64,000 nt of DNA, taken from positions 1,550,001 through 1,614,000 of the forward strand of contig OY970217.1 of assembly GCA_963713965.1 (NCBI GenBank), read 5' to 3'. This document shows, one piece after another, positions 17,895 to 25,967 of this stretch. The translations under genes and the position numbers were made by a program. Below the pieces are notes generated by a model. It saw only the letters and a list, made by a program, of their open reading frames with translations. It searched no databases and was not told the DNA's origin. The stretch comes from CALAGB01 sp963713965. GTDB taxonomy: Bacteria > Chloroflexota > Chloroflexia > Thermomicrobiales > Thermomicrobiaceae. The first letter of the stretch is position 1. The number at the start of each line of letters is the position of its first letter.

Positions 17895-18006
17895 GGAGTA
17901 CAGCATGGATGGTCAACAGCGTCGTTTGTGGCGCTTGCCAGGGATTGAAGTGATGCGATGATAGGCGCGGAACCAGACGACGCATAAACGGGAGAGGAAG
18001 ATCCGC

Positions 18007-19158
18007 ATGGATTATCAGCAACGGCTGGACACCTTTCGCCAGCGCATGGAAGCAGCGGGAGTCGACCTCGTCTATCTGACCCGTGGAGCCAATCTCTTCT
18101 ATCTGACCGGCGTGCGACGCCAATACGATCATGGCACCGACCACAACGCATACGGGGATTGGGCCTGCGGCGCCTACATGGGACGCAACGGCGGTCTCAT
18201 TCTGATCGGCCCGCGCATGGGTGGCTCCTTCTACGTTGCAGAGGCCGAGGGCAAGCCGTGGATTGCCGACGTGCGGCTCATTCAGGAGTCGGAGACGCCG
18301 CTCGATATCATGAGTCAGACGGTGGCCAAATTCGGCAAGGTGGATCACGTGGCGCTGGATGAGCGAACCTGGGCTCGCACAAGCGGCACGCTCGACAGTC
18401 TGCTTCCCGATGCCCGCTTCTCGCTCGTCTCCGACCTGATCAGCCCCATGAAGATGATCAAGGATGCCGATGAGATCTCTGCCATGCGACGCGCCTCGGC
18501 GCTGGCTGACAAAGTCTTCGATCTCGTGATTCCCAAGCTGAAATCGGGCGTCAGCGAGCTCGATATCACCACCGAAGTCGATTACCAATTCCTCAAGAAT
18601 GGCGCCGAGTTCACCTCCTTCCCCACCGGCGTCTATATCATCGGACCAGATGAGGCAGGTGCCTGGCCGGGTGAATCGCATGGCGGTGGACGCGTGCTGC
18701 GACCCGGCGATTCGCTGATGTTCGATTTCGGCTGCGTGCTGGACGGCTATTGCTCCGACTTCGGACGCTCGGTCTTCGTGGGCGAGCCACCTACCGAATA
18801 TCGCCGCGTGCATGAAACTGTGCTGGAAGCACAACGAGTGGCGATCCAGGCGATGAAGTCGGGGCAGATCACGGCGAGCGAGCTGAACGCCAAAGCGCGG
18901 AAAGTCATCGCCGATGCCGGATACGACGAGGGTTTCACACATCGGCTCGGACACGCCATCGGCGTCACGGTGCATGAGCCGCCCTTCCTCGACGTGATGG
19001 ACCACACGGTTCTGCAGACCGGCATGATGTTCACCATCGAGCCGAGCGTCATGCAGCGGGGCAACTTCGGCAACCGGGTCGAGGACGTGGTGATGGTCAC
19101 GGAAACCGGCGGCGAGGTGCTCAACAGCGCCCGTCACGACCTGACCGTGGTGGAGTAG
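18007..19158 (+). CDS. M24-family metallopeptidase (Xaa-Pro peptidase-like)
   Basis: A 383-residue creatinase/aminopeptidase-P-fold protein. Residues 1-140 form the creatinase N-terminal domain; residues 150-375 are the pita-bread catalytic domain. All five metal ligands are present: D240 and D251 (FDFGCVLDGYCSDFGR), H316 (HRLGHAIG), E345 (FTIEPSV) and E359 (NRVEDVV). This makes it a metal-dependent peptidase, probably for X-Pro or another imide bond, rather than a metal-free creatinase. GAGAGGAAG precedes the ATG. It starts the plus-strand gene group next to the GntR regulator, with the LLM gene 13 bases downstream. Confidence 0.9.
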   Translation: MDYQQRLDTFRQRMEAAGVDLVYLTRGANLFYLTGVRRQYDHGTDHNAYGDWACGAYMGRNGGLILIGPRMGGSFYVAEAEGKPWIADVRLIQESETPLDIMSQTVAKFGKVDHVALDERTWARTSGTLDSLLPDARFSLVSDLISPMKMIKDADEISAMRRASALADKVFDLVIPKLKSGVSELDITTEVDYQFLKNGAEFTSFPTGVYIIGPDEAGAWPGESHGGGRVLRPGDSLMFDFGCVLDGYCSDFGRSVFVGEPPTEYRRVHETVLEAQRVAIQAMKSGQITASELNAKARKVIADAGYDEGFTHRLGHAIGVTVHEPPFLDVMDHTVLQTGMMFTIEPSVMQRGNFGNRVEDVVMVTETGGEVLNSARHDLTVVE

Positions 19159-19171
19159 AGAAGGAGACGTC

Positions 19172-20161
19172 ATGGCGCGACATCAGTGGGTGGCACAGGC
19201 GGATCAAGGCGTGCGCTTCGGCGTGCAGGTTGGTGCGGTCAAACGTCGCACAGCCCTCTTCCGCTGGGAGCTCCGTGACGAGCCGATGAAGGTCATCATG
19301 GAGGCCGGCAAGTACATCGAATCGCTCGGCTTTGACGGGCTCTTCATCCACGACCACCCCATGCTCAGCCCGGACCCCTGGGTCTGCCTGCCCGCGCTGG
19401 CGGTCGCGACTGAGCGGGTCATGCTCGGCTCAGTGGTCAACTGCGTCTATTACCGGCATCCGGCCCACTTCGCGCGATTGGCGACCGATGTCGATCAACT
19501 CAGCGATGGGCGGCTGATGATCGGCATCGGCAGCGGCTGGTCGAAACCGGAGTTCAACTGCTTCGACAAGCCCTTCCGAACCGATGTGGAGCGCCTGAAG
19601 GGCGTTGAGGAGACGGTCAAGATCCTGAATGGCGTCTGGGGTGACGAACCGTTCGCGTTCGAGGGCGAGCATTTCACCACGCGCAATATGCGGCTCAATC
19701 CAGGCCCGGTGCAGCAGCCGCATCCGCCGATTATGATCGCTGGCGTGGGCGAGAAGGTGACACTCAAGCAGGTGGCACAGTACGCCGACGCGTGCAACCT
19801 GGACGAATCCAAGCTGCCCGACGCGTCGCGCGACATTCCGAAGAAGATCGCAGCGATCGAGCGCCATTGCGAGGCTATCGGTCGCGATCCAGGCGAGATC
19901 CTGCGCACGCACTTCGTTGGCTGGCTGATGCTGGCACCGACCGAAGCCGAAGTGAAGGAGAAGATCGCCCGCTATTATCCGGACGGCCTTCCCGCTGCAT
20001 TCGACCGCTTCGTCATGGCTGGCACGCCGGAGCAGATCGCTGAGTGGTATCAGCAGCGGGCCGCCGCCGGGATTCAGTATTTCGTGGTGCAGATGCTCGA
20101 CGGGACTGATCGCGAGACGCTCGATCTGCTCGCCAACCAGGTCGCCCCGAACGTGAAGTAG
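19172..20161 (+). CDS. LLM-class flavin-dependent oxidoreductase (F420 type)
   Basis: A 329-residue luciferase-like TIM-barrel protein. Landmarks are GFDGLFIHDHPM, RVMLGSVVNCVYYRHPA, the DQLSDGRLMIGIGSGW block and HPPIMIAG. The pattern fits F420-dependent reductases or FMN-dependent monooxygenases. AAGGAG lies nine bases before the ATG, 13 bases after the M24 gene, so the two are cotranscribed. In this context it would oxidise or reduce the substrate of the island. Confidence 0.9.
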   Translation: MARHQWVAQADQGVRFGVQVGAVKRRTALFRWELRDEPMKVIMEAGKYIESLGFDGLFIHDHPMLSPDPWVCLPALAVATERVMLGSVVNCVYYRHPAHFARLATDVDQLSDGRLMIGIGSGWSKPEFNCFDKPFRTDVERLKGVEETVKILNGVWGDEPFAFEGEHFTTRNMRLNPGPVQQPHPPIMIAGVGEKVTLKQVAQYADACNLDESKLPDASRDIPKKIAAIERHCEAIGRDPGEILRTHFVGWLMLAPTEAEVKEKIARYYPDGLPAAFDRFVMAGTPEQIAEWYQQRAAAGIQYFVVQMLDGTDRETLDLLANQVAPNVK

Positions 20162-20173
20162 GCCGCGATCAAT

Positions 20174-20307
20174 GTAGTGGCGGGCGCTCTGCCCGCCTTT
20201 GTGGCCCGTCGGCCAGCACGATTCGAGAGGGTTTCGCTGTTCAATCGGTGCCCAGGTGATTTTGGGCTCATGCGCTTGGCGACGGCCGGCACAGGTCCGG
20301 CCGCTAC
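20174..20307. repeat. REP-pair element, copies B and C
   Basis: Copy B (20174-20197, begins GTAGTGGCGGGCGCTC) and copy C (20284-20307, reverse strand, reading GTAGCGGCCGGACC) point toward each other, making a 134-bp element with inverted ends. It looks like a paired REP or very small MITE between the LLM and RraA-like genes. Just after it, CCCGAACGTGAA repeats the last codons of the LLM gene. Confidence 0.6.
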
Positions 20308-20350
20308 GTTGATTTAGGTCGGTCCCGAACGTGAATTGAGGGAATCGCAC

Positions 20351-21076
20351 ATGGCAGACGAACGACCCACCGGCTATCTGTCGGCTGAGGCGGAGGCGGC
20401 GCTACATCAGGTCAGCACCGCGACGCTCACCAGCCAACTGCTCAAGCGCGGCTTTCGCAATACATTCCTGACCGGTGTCGGGCCGCTGCGACCGGATCTG
20501 CGCATGGTCGGCTACGCCTTCACGCTGCGCTTCGTGCCGATGCGCGAAGACCTGGACATCGATCGAGCGGTCAATAACTTGACCAGCCCACAGCGCATCG
20601 CCATCGAGTCAGTGGGTGCCAAGGACGTGCTCGTCATCGACGCGCGCGGCGAAACCGGCTCCGGCACCATCGGCGACATCCTGGCAACACGCATGAAGGT
20701 GCTCGGCGCGGTCGGCGTGGTGACCGACGGCGCGTTGCGCGACTTAACCGGGATGCAGGCGACCGACCTACCAAGCTACGCGCGCGCCACCCATGGCGCG
20801 GCAAGTCCAACCAAGCATCATCCGGCCGACATTAACCTGCCGATCGGCTGCGCGGGTGTGCTGGTTATGCCGGGTGACGTGATGGTGGGTGACGCCGACG
20901 GCGTAGTCGTTATTCCGATGGCGGTCGCTGAGGAGGTTGCCCTTGCTGCTCTCGAGCAAGAGGAGGTCGAAGCCTTCGTGCTGACCAAGATCCAGGCGGG
21001 ATCGAGCATCATCGGCGTCTACCCACCCGGCGACGATACCCGCGCAGAGTTCGAGCGCCAGCGCGGCAAAGGTTGA
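20351..21076 (+). CDS. RraA-like / HMG-aldolase family protein
   Basis: A 241-residue protein of the RraA/4-hydroxy-4-methyl-2-oxoglutarate aldolase fold. The G-x-R-D type active site is seen as VTDGALRDL, preceded by GTIGDILATRMKVLG, and VMVGDADGVVVIP follows. In catabolic operons such proteins are usually class II aldolases cleaving 4-hydroxy-2-oxo acids; RNase E regulation is less likely here. GAGGG lies before this ATG; the in-frame TTG further upstream is unsupported. It lies 190 bases after the LLM gene, separated by a repeat element. Confidence 0.85.
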   Translation: MADERPTGYLSAEAEAALHQVSTATLTSQLLKRGFRNTFLTGVGPLRPDLRMVGYAFTLRFVPMREDLDIDRAVNNLTSPQRIAIESVGAKDVLVIDARGETGSGTIGDILATRMKVLGAVGVVTDGALRDLTGMQATDLPSYARATHGAASPTKHHPADINLPIGCAGVLVMPGDVMVGDADGVVVIPMAVAEEVALAALEQEEVEAFVLTKIQAGSSIIGVYPPGDDTRAEFERQRGKG

Positions 21077-21167
21077 CGTTCGGACGTTTGGGCAAACTCC
21101 CACCGCATTGAACCGGATGTCATGAAAGTCGCCCCTTCAGGGGACAATCTCATCAACACTGGCAGAG

Positions 21168-21188
21168 GCGACATTCATGGCACCCAAT
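21168..21188 (+). repeat. 21-bp dispersed repeat, copy 1
   Basis: Begins GCGACATTCATGG and ends ACCCAAT; a copy differing at one base lies at 36520-36540. Both lie outside genes. Confidence 0.45.
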
Positions 21189-21373
21189 GCCTTGGTCGCG
21201 CACCAATTCGGCCCGAGAGGCGTGCCACCGTCCATCTCCGCTCCGGCAGCGAGACAGTCGCCTATCTCGGGGTGTGTTACTCTCGCCGTCGTCGCCCGGA
21301 GATGCTCGCCGTGAGGTCAAAACCGAACACGGTGACGTTCTCAGCCAGCGTGCCGGCCACGCACCGCCAGGTC

Positions 21374-21480
21374 CTAGCGTTCTGCTGACTCTGCCACCAC
21401 GTTCTCGACGTCCTCTTCGAGCAGCAGGCGCGGATCGACCAGTTCGCGCGCTACCCCATACAGAACTTGATCCAGCAACG
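21374..21480 (-). pseudogene. Remnant of the alpha/beta-hydrolase gene, C-terminus only
   Basis: The minus-strand frame encodes ELVDPRLLLEEDVENVV followed by AESAER and a TAG. The intact hydrolase gene about 700 bases away ends with QLVEQRLLLEEDIENVL and AESAER. Similarity is also clear at DNA level over roughly 80 bases. Nothing upstream resembles the rest of that 654-residue protein, so this is a decayed copy of the 3' end, likely left by an old tandem duplication. The surrounding gap (21077-21559) holds no other gene. Confidence 0.7.
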
Positions 21481-21559
21481 AATCCGTCGCACGATGTTGA
21501 GGCACATGAACAATGTCGGCAGCCGTGCTCAGGTCGTTTGGTCGCGAAGTTGAGGCGAA

Positions 21560-22048
21560 ATGCAACACAATGCTGGGCTGAGCGGATCGGCACTCGAGAT
21601 GTCGCTGAGAGACGGACGCTTCCTGCGGCTGGACGGGCCACGACTCGCGCTACTCAATCCGGATGGTACGTTCGAGAGCAGCCACCTCCTGAGCGAGATC
21701 ACGGAATGCAGCAACCCGAAGGAAACGCGCGAGGTCTTCCTGCGGCTCTGGACCAATGAAGAGATCACCTTATTAGCCTCATCGATCTCGGACGCTGAAA
21801 AAATTGTGCAGTGGGCGGCAAACGCTCCACGTCTGCAACGTCGTGCCGATAATCAACACGCCGAGCGTATCAAGGAAGCGCGCATTCGATTGATTGGTGG
21901 CGGAGTCACTATTGCCATCGGCTTCGGCCTGCTGATCTTACTGCAGCTAGTTCACAGCCCCAAAAGCTACCTCATCTTGCCGCTCGGTCTGATCGCATTC
22001 GGCGGAATTGGATTCGTCAACGGTCTCATTCAGTACTACCGAGCCTAG
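21560..22048 (+). CDS. Hypothetical protein with two membrane helices
   Basis: A 162-residue protein of no recognised family. Residues 1-75 are soluble and beta-rich (SLRDGRFLRLDGPRLALL), somewhat like a PH-type module. After a charged helical stretch come two hydrophobic segments (about 113-131 and 138-156), so it is a small membrane protein with its N-terminus probably inside. GAGG lies five bases before the ATG. It sits between an intact hydrolase gene and that gene's remnant, so it may have been enclosed by a duplication. Confidence 0.65.
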   Translation: MQHNAGLSGSALEMSLRDGRFLRLDGPRLALLNPDGTFESSHLLSEITECSNPKETREVFLRLWTNEEITLLASSISDAEKIVQWAANAPRLQRRADNQHAERIKEARIRLIGGGVTIAIGFGLLILLQLVHSPKSYLILPLGLIAFGGIGFVNGLIQYYRA

Positions 22049-22096
22049 GATCGACTACCGGGCCCAGAGCACTCTTCGCCACGCGCGTCCGGCATG

Positions 22097-24061
22097 CTAT
22101 TGCTTTGTCGCCAGATCCCACCGCTCGGCTGATTCCGCCAATACGTTCTCGATGTCCTCCTCGAGCAGCAGTCGTTGCTCGACCAGTTGACGCGCCGCCA
22201 CCCGCACCTTTTCGAGGTAATCCTCTTTGTTCAGATAGCGCTCCTCGAGCGACGGCCGCGGATCATTGAGCGAGAGTCGATCTGCTTTGTTCGGCTGGAA
22301 GAAGTGGGTGATCCCCTGCATCTTCATGATCTGCCCGGCGGCGCCGGTTTCGGCGGCGCGCGTGTTCCAGCCGGTGAAGGTGCCAAGCGGCACAGTCAGA
22401 TCGGGCAGGCAAATGCCGCCCGTCTCGTTGCCGTTCTCGTCAACGTTTGAGACGTACGCCGGGTAGACCTCGCCCGCGTCTGCCGGGTAACGACCGATGC
22501 CCTGCGCCGCATCCGGCCCCAAATCGAGCTTGCGGATGACTGGCAAACCGTCCGGGTCCGGCAGCACCAGCCCAGGGAATTTCCGGAAGCGGTCGATGAC
22601 CTCGCTGTTCTTCACCGCCGTGCCGTCGGAGAGCCGCGGATGGACGCTGGCGGGTGGCTCGATCCCCTCACTCACCCAGCGATCCAGATTGACCCATGCG
22701 GCGCGCAGCAGCGGCTGATAGGCCATGACATTGAAGTCGTGCGAGCCGGTGTCCCCTTCGTCCGGGCTCTTGCGAGCGGGCGGCAACGACCCGGGGCCGT
22801 GTTGCGTGCTTGCGAACAGATAGCTGCGTGACTCAGGCTCGTCATCAAGGTCTCGCCGCCCCAGCGGATCGGTGTGCATCAGCGAGCTATCGCCGCGCCA
22901 ATACTCGGCGGCGGTGTTGGTGTAAAAGATTTTCGGCGCACCACCCTTAGCGCGCTGTCGCTTAAGCAGGCCGTCGGAGGCCGACCCGAACGGATCCTGC
23001 ATCTCGACGTCCGCGAAGGGGAAGAGGTGGCCAAAGCTGGGAGTCGGCTGCACCGACGGCTGTGCGAAGCGGTGATTGAACTCGCCACGCCGCGCGCCCG
23101 CCACGTGCGGATTCAGACCATCAAACGCCATCCGTCCCTCTTCGTCCAGATTGAGACCCAGGTAGATGAAGTGGCGGATCATGCGGCCGGTCTGGGAGAT
23201 GCCAAAGCCATAGACGCGGTCGATCGCGCCTTTCAACGGATTGCAGTCCTCATCCGAATAGCGCAGGAACGAGGCGATCTCCCGGAACGCCAGCAGTCCC
23301 GTACCGACCACCGGAGCGCCCTCGGTGGTGAAGATGACCGAGTAGATGCGGCCCGGCTCGAAACCCGACTCAAGGTAGATATGCTCGTCGCTGGGAACGA
23401 CACGCCCGTCCTCCTCGCGCCCGAAGCGCCAGGCGGATCGCGGGATCTCCATGTTCTCGCCGTCCGGATGATCGCGCACCAGCAGCCGAGCGGACGGATC
23501 GTCGATGTCGGCAACACGATACGGGCGATGGACTCGGTTGGCCAGCAGACGCGTGCGCTCGGAGAAGTTCGGCTGGATCTCGACGATCATCTCGCCGCGA
23601 ATCGGCTTGCCGTCGATCAGCGCTTCCGGCGCCTCCAATCCCATCATGGCGTCTGAGCGATAAACGTCGTGCTGCCAACCTATCCAGGCGATACTGAGAC
23701 CCTGGCGGAACGTCCAGCCATCACCGACCGGAATCTCTGCCGTCGGCAGAGCTGGCGCGGCACGATTGACGAAGCGCGGAATGAGCTTGCGACCACGATT
23801 GGGCAGCTCAACTACCAAACGACGGCTGCCGCGGGCCGGATCGCTCGGGATCAGCAGGCACAGGTCGGACGTGAAGCGCACGCGTCCATCGGCGTCACGC
23901 TGGGCCAGATCGAGATCAACGATGTCGCGATTGGCTGCGTGCTGCGGGTCGACGCTGAAGGTGATCGTGCCGTCCAACCGATCGTAGGGACCAGCGTCGC
24001 CGAATGATCGCCCGCCCTCGTACGGCGCCCGCCGCTCGATGTCGATGCTGACTACCGCCAT
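22097..24061 (-). CDS. Large alpha/beta-hydrolase domain protein (Abhydrolase_10 type)
   Basis: A 654-residue protein matching the alpha/beta hydrolase domain-containing family without signal peptide. The likely nucleophile elbow is GFGISQTGRMIRHF (Ser near residue 300). An N-terminal beta-rich part (SIDIERRAPYEGGRSFGDAG) and a helical C-terminus (EERYLNKEDYLEKVRVAA) are typical. Substrates of this family are unknown; esters or lactones are likely. GGGAGGG precedes the ATG. It is read in the same direction as the VOC gene about 190 bases upstream. Confidence 0.82.
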   Translation of the reverse strand: MAVVSIDIERRAPYEGGRSFGDAGPYDRLDGTITFSVDPQHAANRDIVDLDLAQRDADGRVRFTSDLCLLIPSDPARGSRRLVVELPNRGRKLIPRFVNRAAPALPTAEIPVGDGWTFRQGLSIAWIGWQHDVYRSDAMMGLEAPEALIDGKPIRGEMIVEIQPNFSERTRLLANRVHRPYRVADIDDPSARLLVRDHPDGENMEIPRSAWRFGREEDGRVVPSDEHIYLESGFEPGRIYSVIFTTEGAPVVGTGLLAFREIASFLRYSDEDCNPLKGAIDRVYGFGISQTGRMIRHFIYLGLNLDEEGRMAFDGLNPHVAGARRGEFNHRFAQPSVQPTPSFGHLFPFADVEMQDPFGSASDGLLKRQRAKGGAPKIFYTNTAAEYWRGDSSLMHTDPLGRRDLDDEPESRSYLFASTQHGPGSLPPARKSPDEGDTGSHDFNVMAYQPLLRAAWVNLDRWVSEGIEPPASVHPRLSDGTAVKNSEVIDRFRKFPGLVLPDPDGLPVIRKLDLGPDAAQGIGRYPADAGEVYPAYVSNVDENGNETGGICLPDLTVPLGTFTGWNTRAAETGAAGQIMKMQGITHFFQPNKADRLSLNDPRPSLEERYLNKEDYLEKVRVAARQLVEQRLLLEEDIENVLAESAERWDLATKQ

Positions 24062-24251
24062 GTCGCCCTCCCAGGTGCCTTTCCGGAATCGCCCAATCAG
24101 GTGACCCCATCATAGCGTGGGTGAGGGCCTATGCGGACTCGCTGTGGTGTACGGGAGGATCTCGTGTCCTCCCGAGATCATGTGCACCTTGTAACGTCGA
24201 TGGGTGGGGAGCTGATTTCCTGGCCGCCGGACGTCCGAGTGGCTCACGGGT

Positions 24252-24710
24252 TCACATACGACGGGAGCAGACAAGCTGCCCTCCACATTGCGACGTGCTC
24301 TGGCCGCTACTCCCCCGCAAATGTGGCGTATACGTGATGCCGACGAGCATGCCGTCAGGGTCGAGCAGACGCGTGACGCGCTGGCCCCAGGGTTCGAGCT
24401 TGTCAGCCAACAGGAGTCGGTAACCCTTCTCCTGCAATTCGGCAGTTGCCGCCGCGATGTCCTCCACGTCGAATTCGATCCAGGCGTGTGGCGTCGGTAG
24501 ATCTTCCGGCCAGTTCGGGTCGCCAAAGCAGGATTCTGCCGCAGCCGAGAGCGGCCACAACGCGAAGTGTTTATTGCCCTCAACCGCTTCTGTCGTCTGG
24601 TAGGTGTCGTCTCCTTCGAGCGGAATACCGAGACTTCCCGCGTAAAACTTGTTAGAGGCGGACATGTCCGCCACGATCGGACCAAATCCCGCCACGAACA
24701 GCACCTTCAT
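24252..24710 (-). CDS. VOC / glyoxalase-fold protein
   Basis: A 152-residue vicinal-oxygen-chelate protein of two beta-alpha-beta-beta-beta modules: VAGFGPIVADMSASNKFYAG at the front and HAWIEFDVEDIAAATAELQ, then RLLDPDGMLVGITYTP at the end. Members are dioxygenases, lyases, isomerases or resistance proteins; which applies here is unclear. The last 20 residues beyond TYTPH are Ser/Gln/Cys-rich and not part of the fold, perhaps because a stop was lost. Confidence 0.8.
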   Translation of the reverse strand: MKVLFVAGFGPIVADMSASNKFYAGSLGIPLEGDDTYQTTEAVEGNKHFALWPLSAAAESCFGDPNWPEDLPTPHAWIEFDVEDIAAATAELQEKGYRLLLADKLEPWGQRVTRLLDPDGMLVGITYTPHLRGSSGQSTSQCGGQLVCSRRM

Positions 24711-24779
24711 CGCACGTCCTTTCAGCGAGTGTTGACTAATGCCAGAATAGAACGTGTGTTCGGAGTGTCAAGACCTGAG

Positions 24780-25913
24780 CTACGAATTTTGCAGCACGAT
24801 CACACCGTTGTCGGTCGTGACGTAGAGGAGCGCTCCGCCCTGAGCGAAGGCCAGGTGATCGATTTGAACATCTTCGATTTGCATGACGCGGTTCCAGGTT
24901 TTGGCGCCATCATGACTCTCGTAGAGACCGCGGATCGTTCCGGCCAAAATATGGGAAACGTCGCTCGGATCGACCGCCAGCGCGTAGATGCCGAACTTTC
25001 CCGAAAGCTCGTCCTTGGGAATGGGTTGCGCCAAGGCGTTCACGGAGACCGTGACCGACTCGAGACCGGCCCGGCTGAATGTCCAGGTCTTCCCGCTGTC
25101 GGTGCTGACGTCGACCCCATGCGGCTCGGCCAGCACGATTCGATCGGACGAGGCGATGAGCGTGCCGCCGCCCCAAAACTCATGCAGATCGTCGCCCATG
25201 TTAGGTTGGCTTGGATCACTCACGTCTATCGGTCGAATGCGGCTGGTGCCCCCCTCGGAGGTGATCAGGACGTAGAGCGTGTTCCCAACGAGGGACATGT
25301 CGCTGACATCGAAGCTGGGCGTCATGGCGTAGTCGTTCCAGGTCTGCCCGCCGTTGACACTGATCGCCAATGAGCAGCGCTCGCCGTAAATCACCTGTGG
25401 GTTGGCTGGATCGACGATCATCGGTCGGACGTTCTGGCCAGTCAGCAACGTCGACCAGGTATTGCCACCGTCGATGCTCTTCTGCAGGCCGATAGCTGGT
25501 CCGCCCACGGCGCATCCCGGATGCCCACCACTGTAGAGAACATTGGTGTTGGTCGGATCGACGAGCAAGGATCGGGATGGGTCCCAGCGCCCAATCTGAT
25601 CCCATCCACCCGTATCTTGCGGCCGGTAGAGGGCATCTTGAGTCGCCGCATACGCCACCGTTTTGTTTGGGTCGGGAACAGCGACAGTAATGGCATGTTC
25701 GCCATCGATCCCGAGATCACCGCTCTCTCCGGATACCGGCGTGCCTTCCGCTGGGCTGGCGGATGGGCTCACCGCGGGCGCGCCAGGGGTCGGGTTAAGG
25801 GCCGAGCCCGGGGTGGCGAATGGAGTTGGATTCAGGGTGCCGTTGGAACCGCCACAGGCAGCCGTGATCAGGAGCAGGGCGGCCAGTATAGCGATCGCAC
25901 GCGCGAGCTTCAT
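24780..25913 (-). CDS. Lipoprotein with BNR/Asp-box repeats
   Basis: A 377-residue exported lipoprotein. The signal peptide ends in a lipobox (LITAAC, Cys near residue 20), followed by a Thr/Pro/Ser-rich linker (about 25-65). The rest forms a beta-propeller, with Asp-box units SIDGGNTWS, SVNGGQTWN, STDSGKTWT and SHDGAKTWN. Such proteins resemble YCF48/sortilin-like propellers and bind carbohydrates or proteins at the cell surface; enzymatic sialidase residues are not evident. It lies about 55 bases after the LCP gene on the same strand, so both may serve the cell envelope. Confidence 0.85.
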   Translation of the reverse strand: MKLARAIAILAALLLITAACGGSNGTLNPTPFATPGSALNPTPGAPAVSPSASPAEGTPVSGESGDLGIDGEHAITVAVPDPNKTVAYAATQDALYRPQDTGGWDQIGRWDPSRSLLVDPTNTNVLYSGGHPGCAVGGPAIGLQKSIDGGNTWSTLLTGQNVRPMIVDPANPQVIYGERCSLAISVNGGQTWNDYAMTPSFDVSDMSLVGNTLYVLITSEGGTSRIRPIDVSDPSQPNMGDDLHEFWGGGTLIASSDRIVLAEPHGVDVSTDSGKTWTFSRAGLESVTVSVNALAQPIPKDELSGKFGIYALAVDPSDVSHILAGTIRGLYESHDGAKTWNRVMQIEDVQIDHLAFAQGGALLYVTTDNGVIVLQNS

Positions 25914-25967
25914 CTGCCGCTACCTTCCCAGTTGCTGACGTTACGAGGACGGTGCCGAGACTCTCCG

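Noticed and set aside
17854..19173. A 439-codon minus-strand frame across the M24 peptidase gene
   Set aside because: The plus-strand peptidase has all five metal ligands; the antisense frame is low-complexity.
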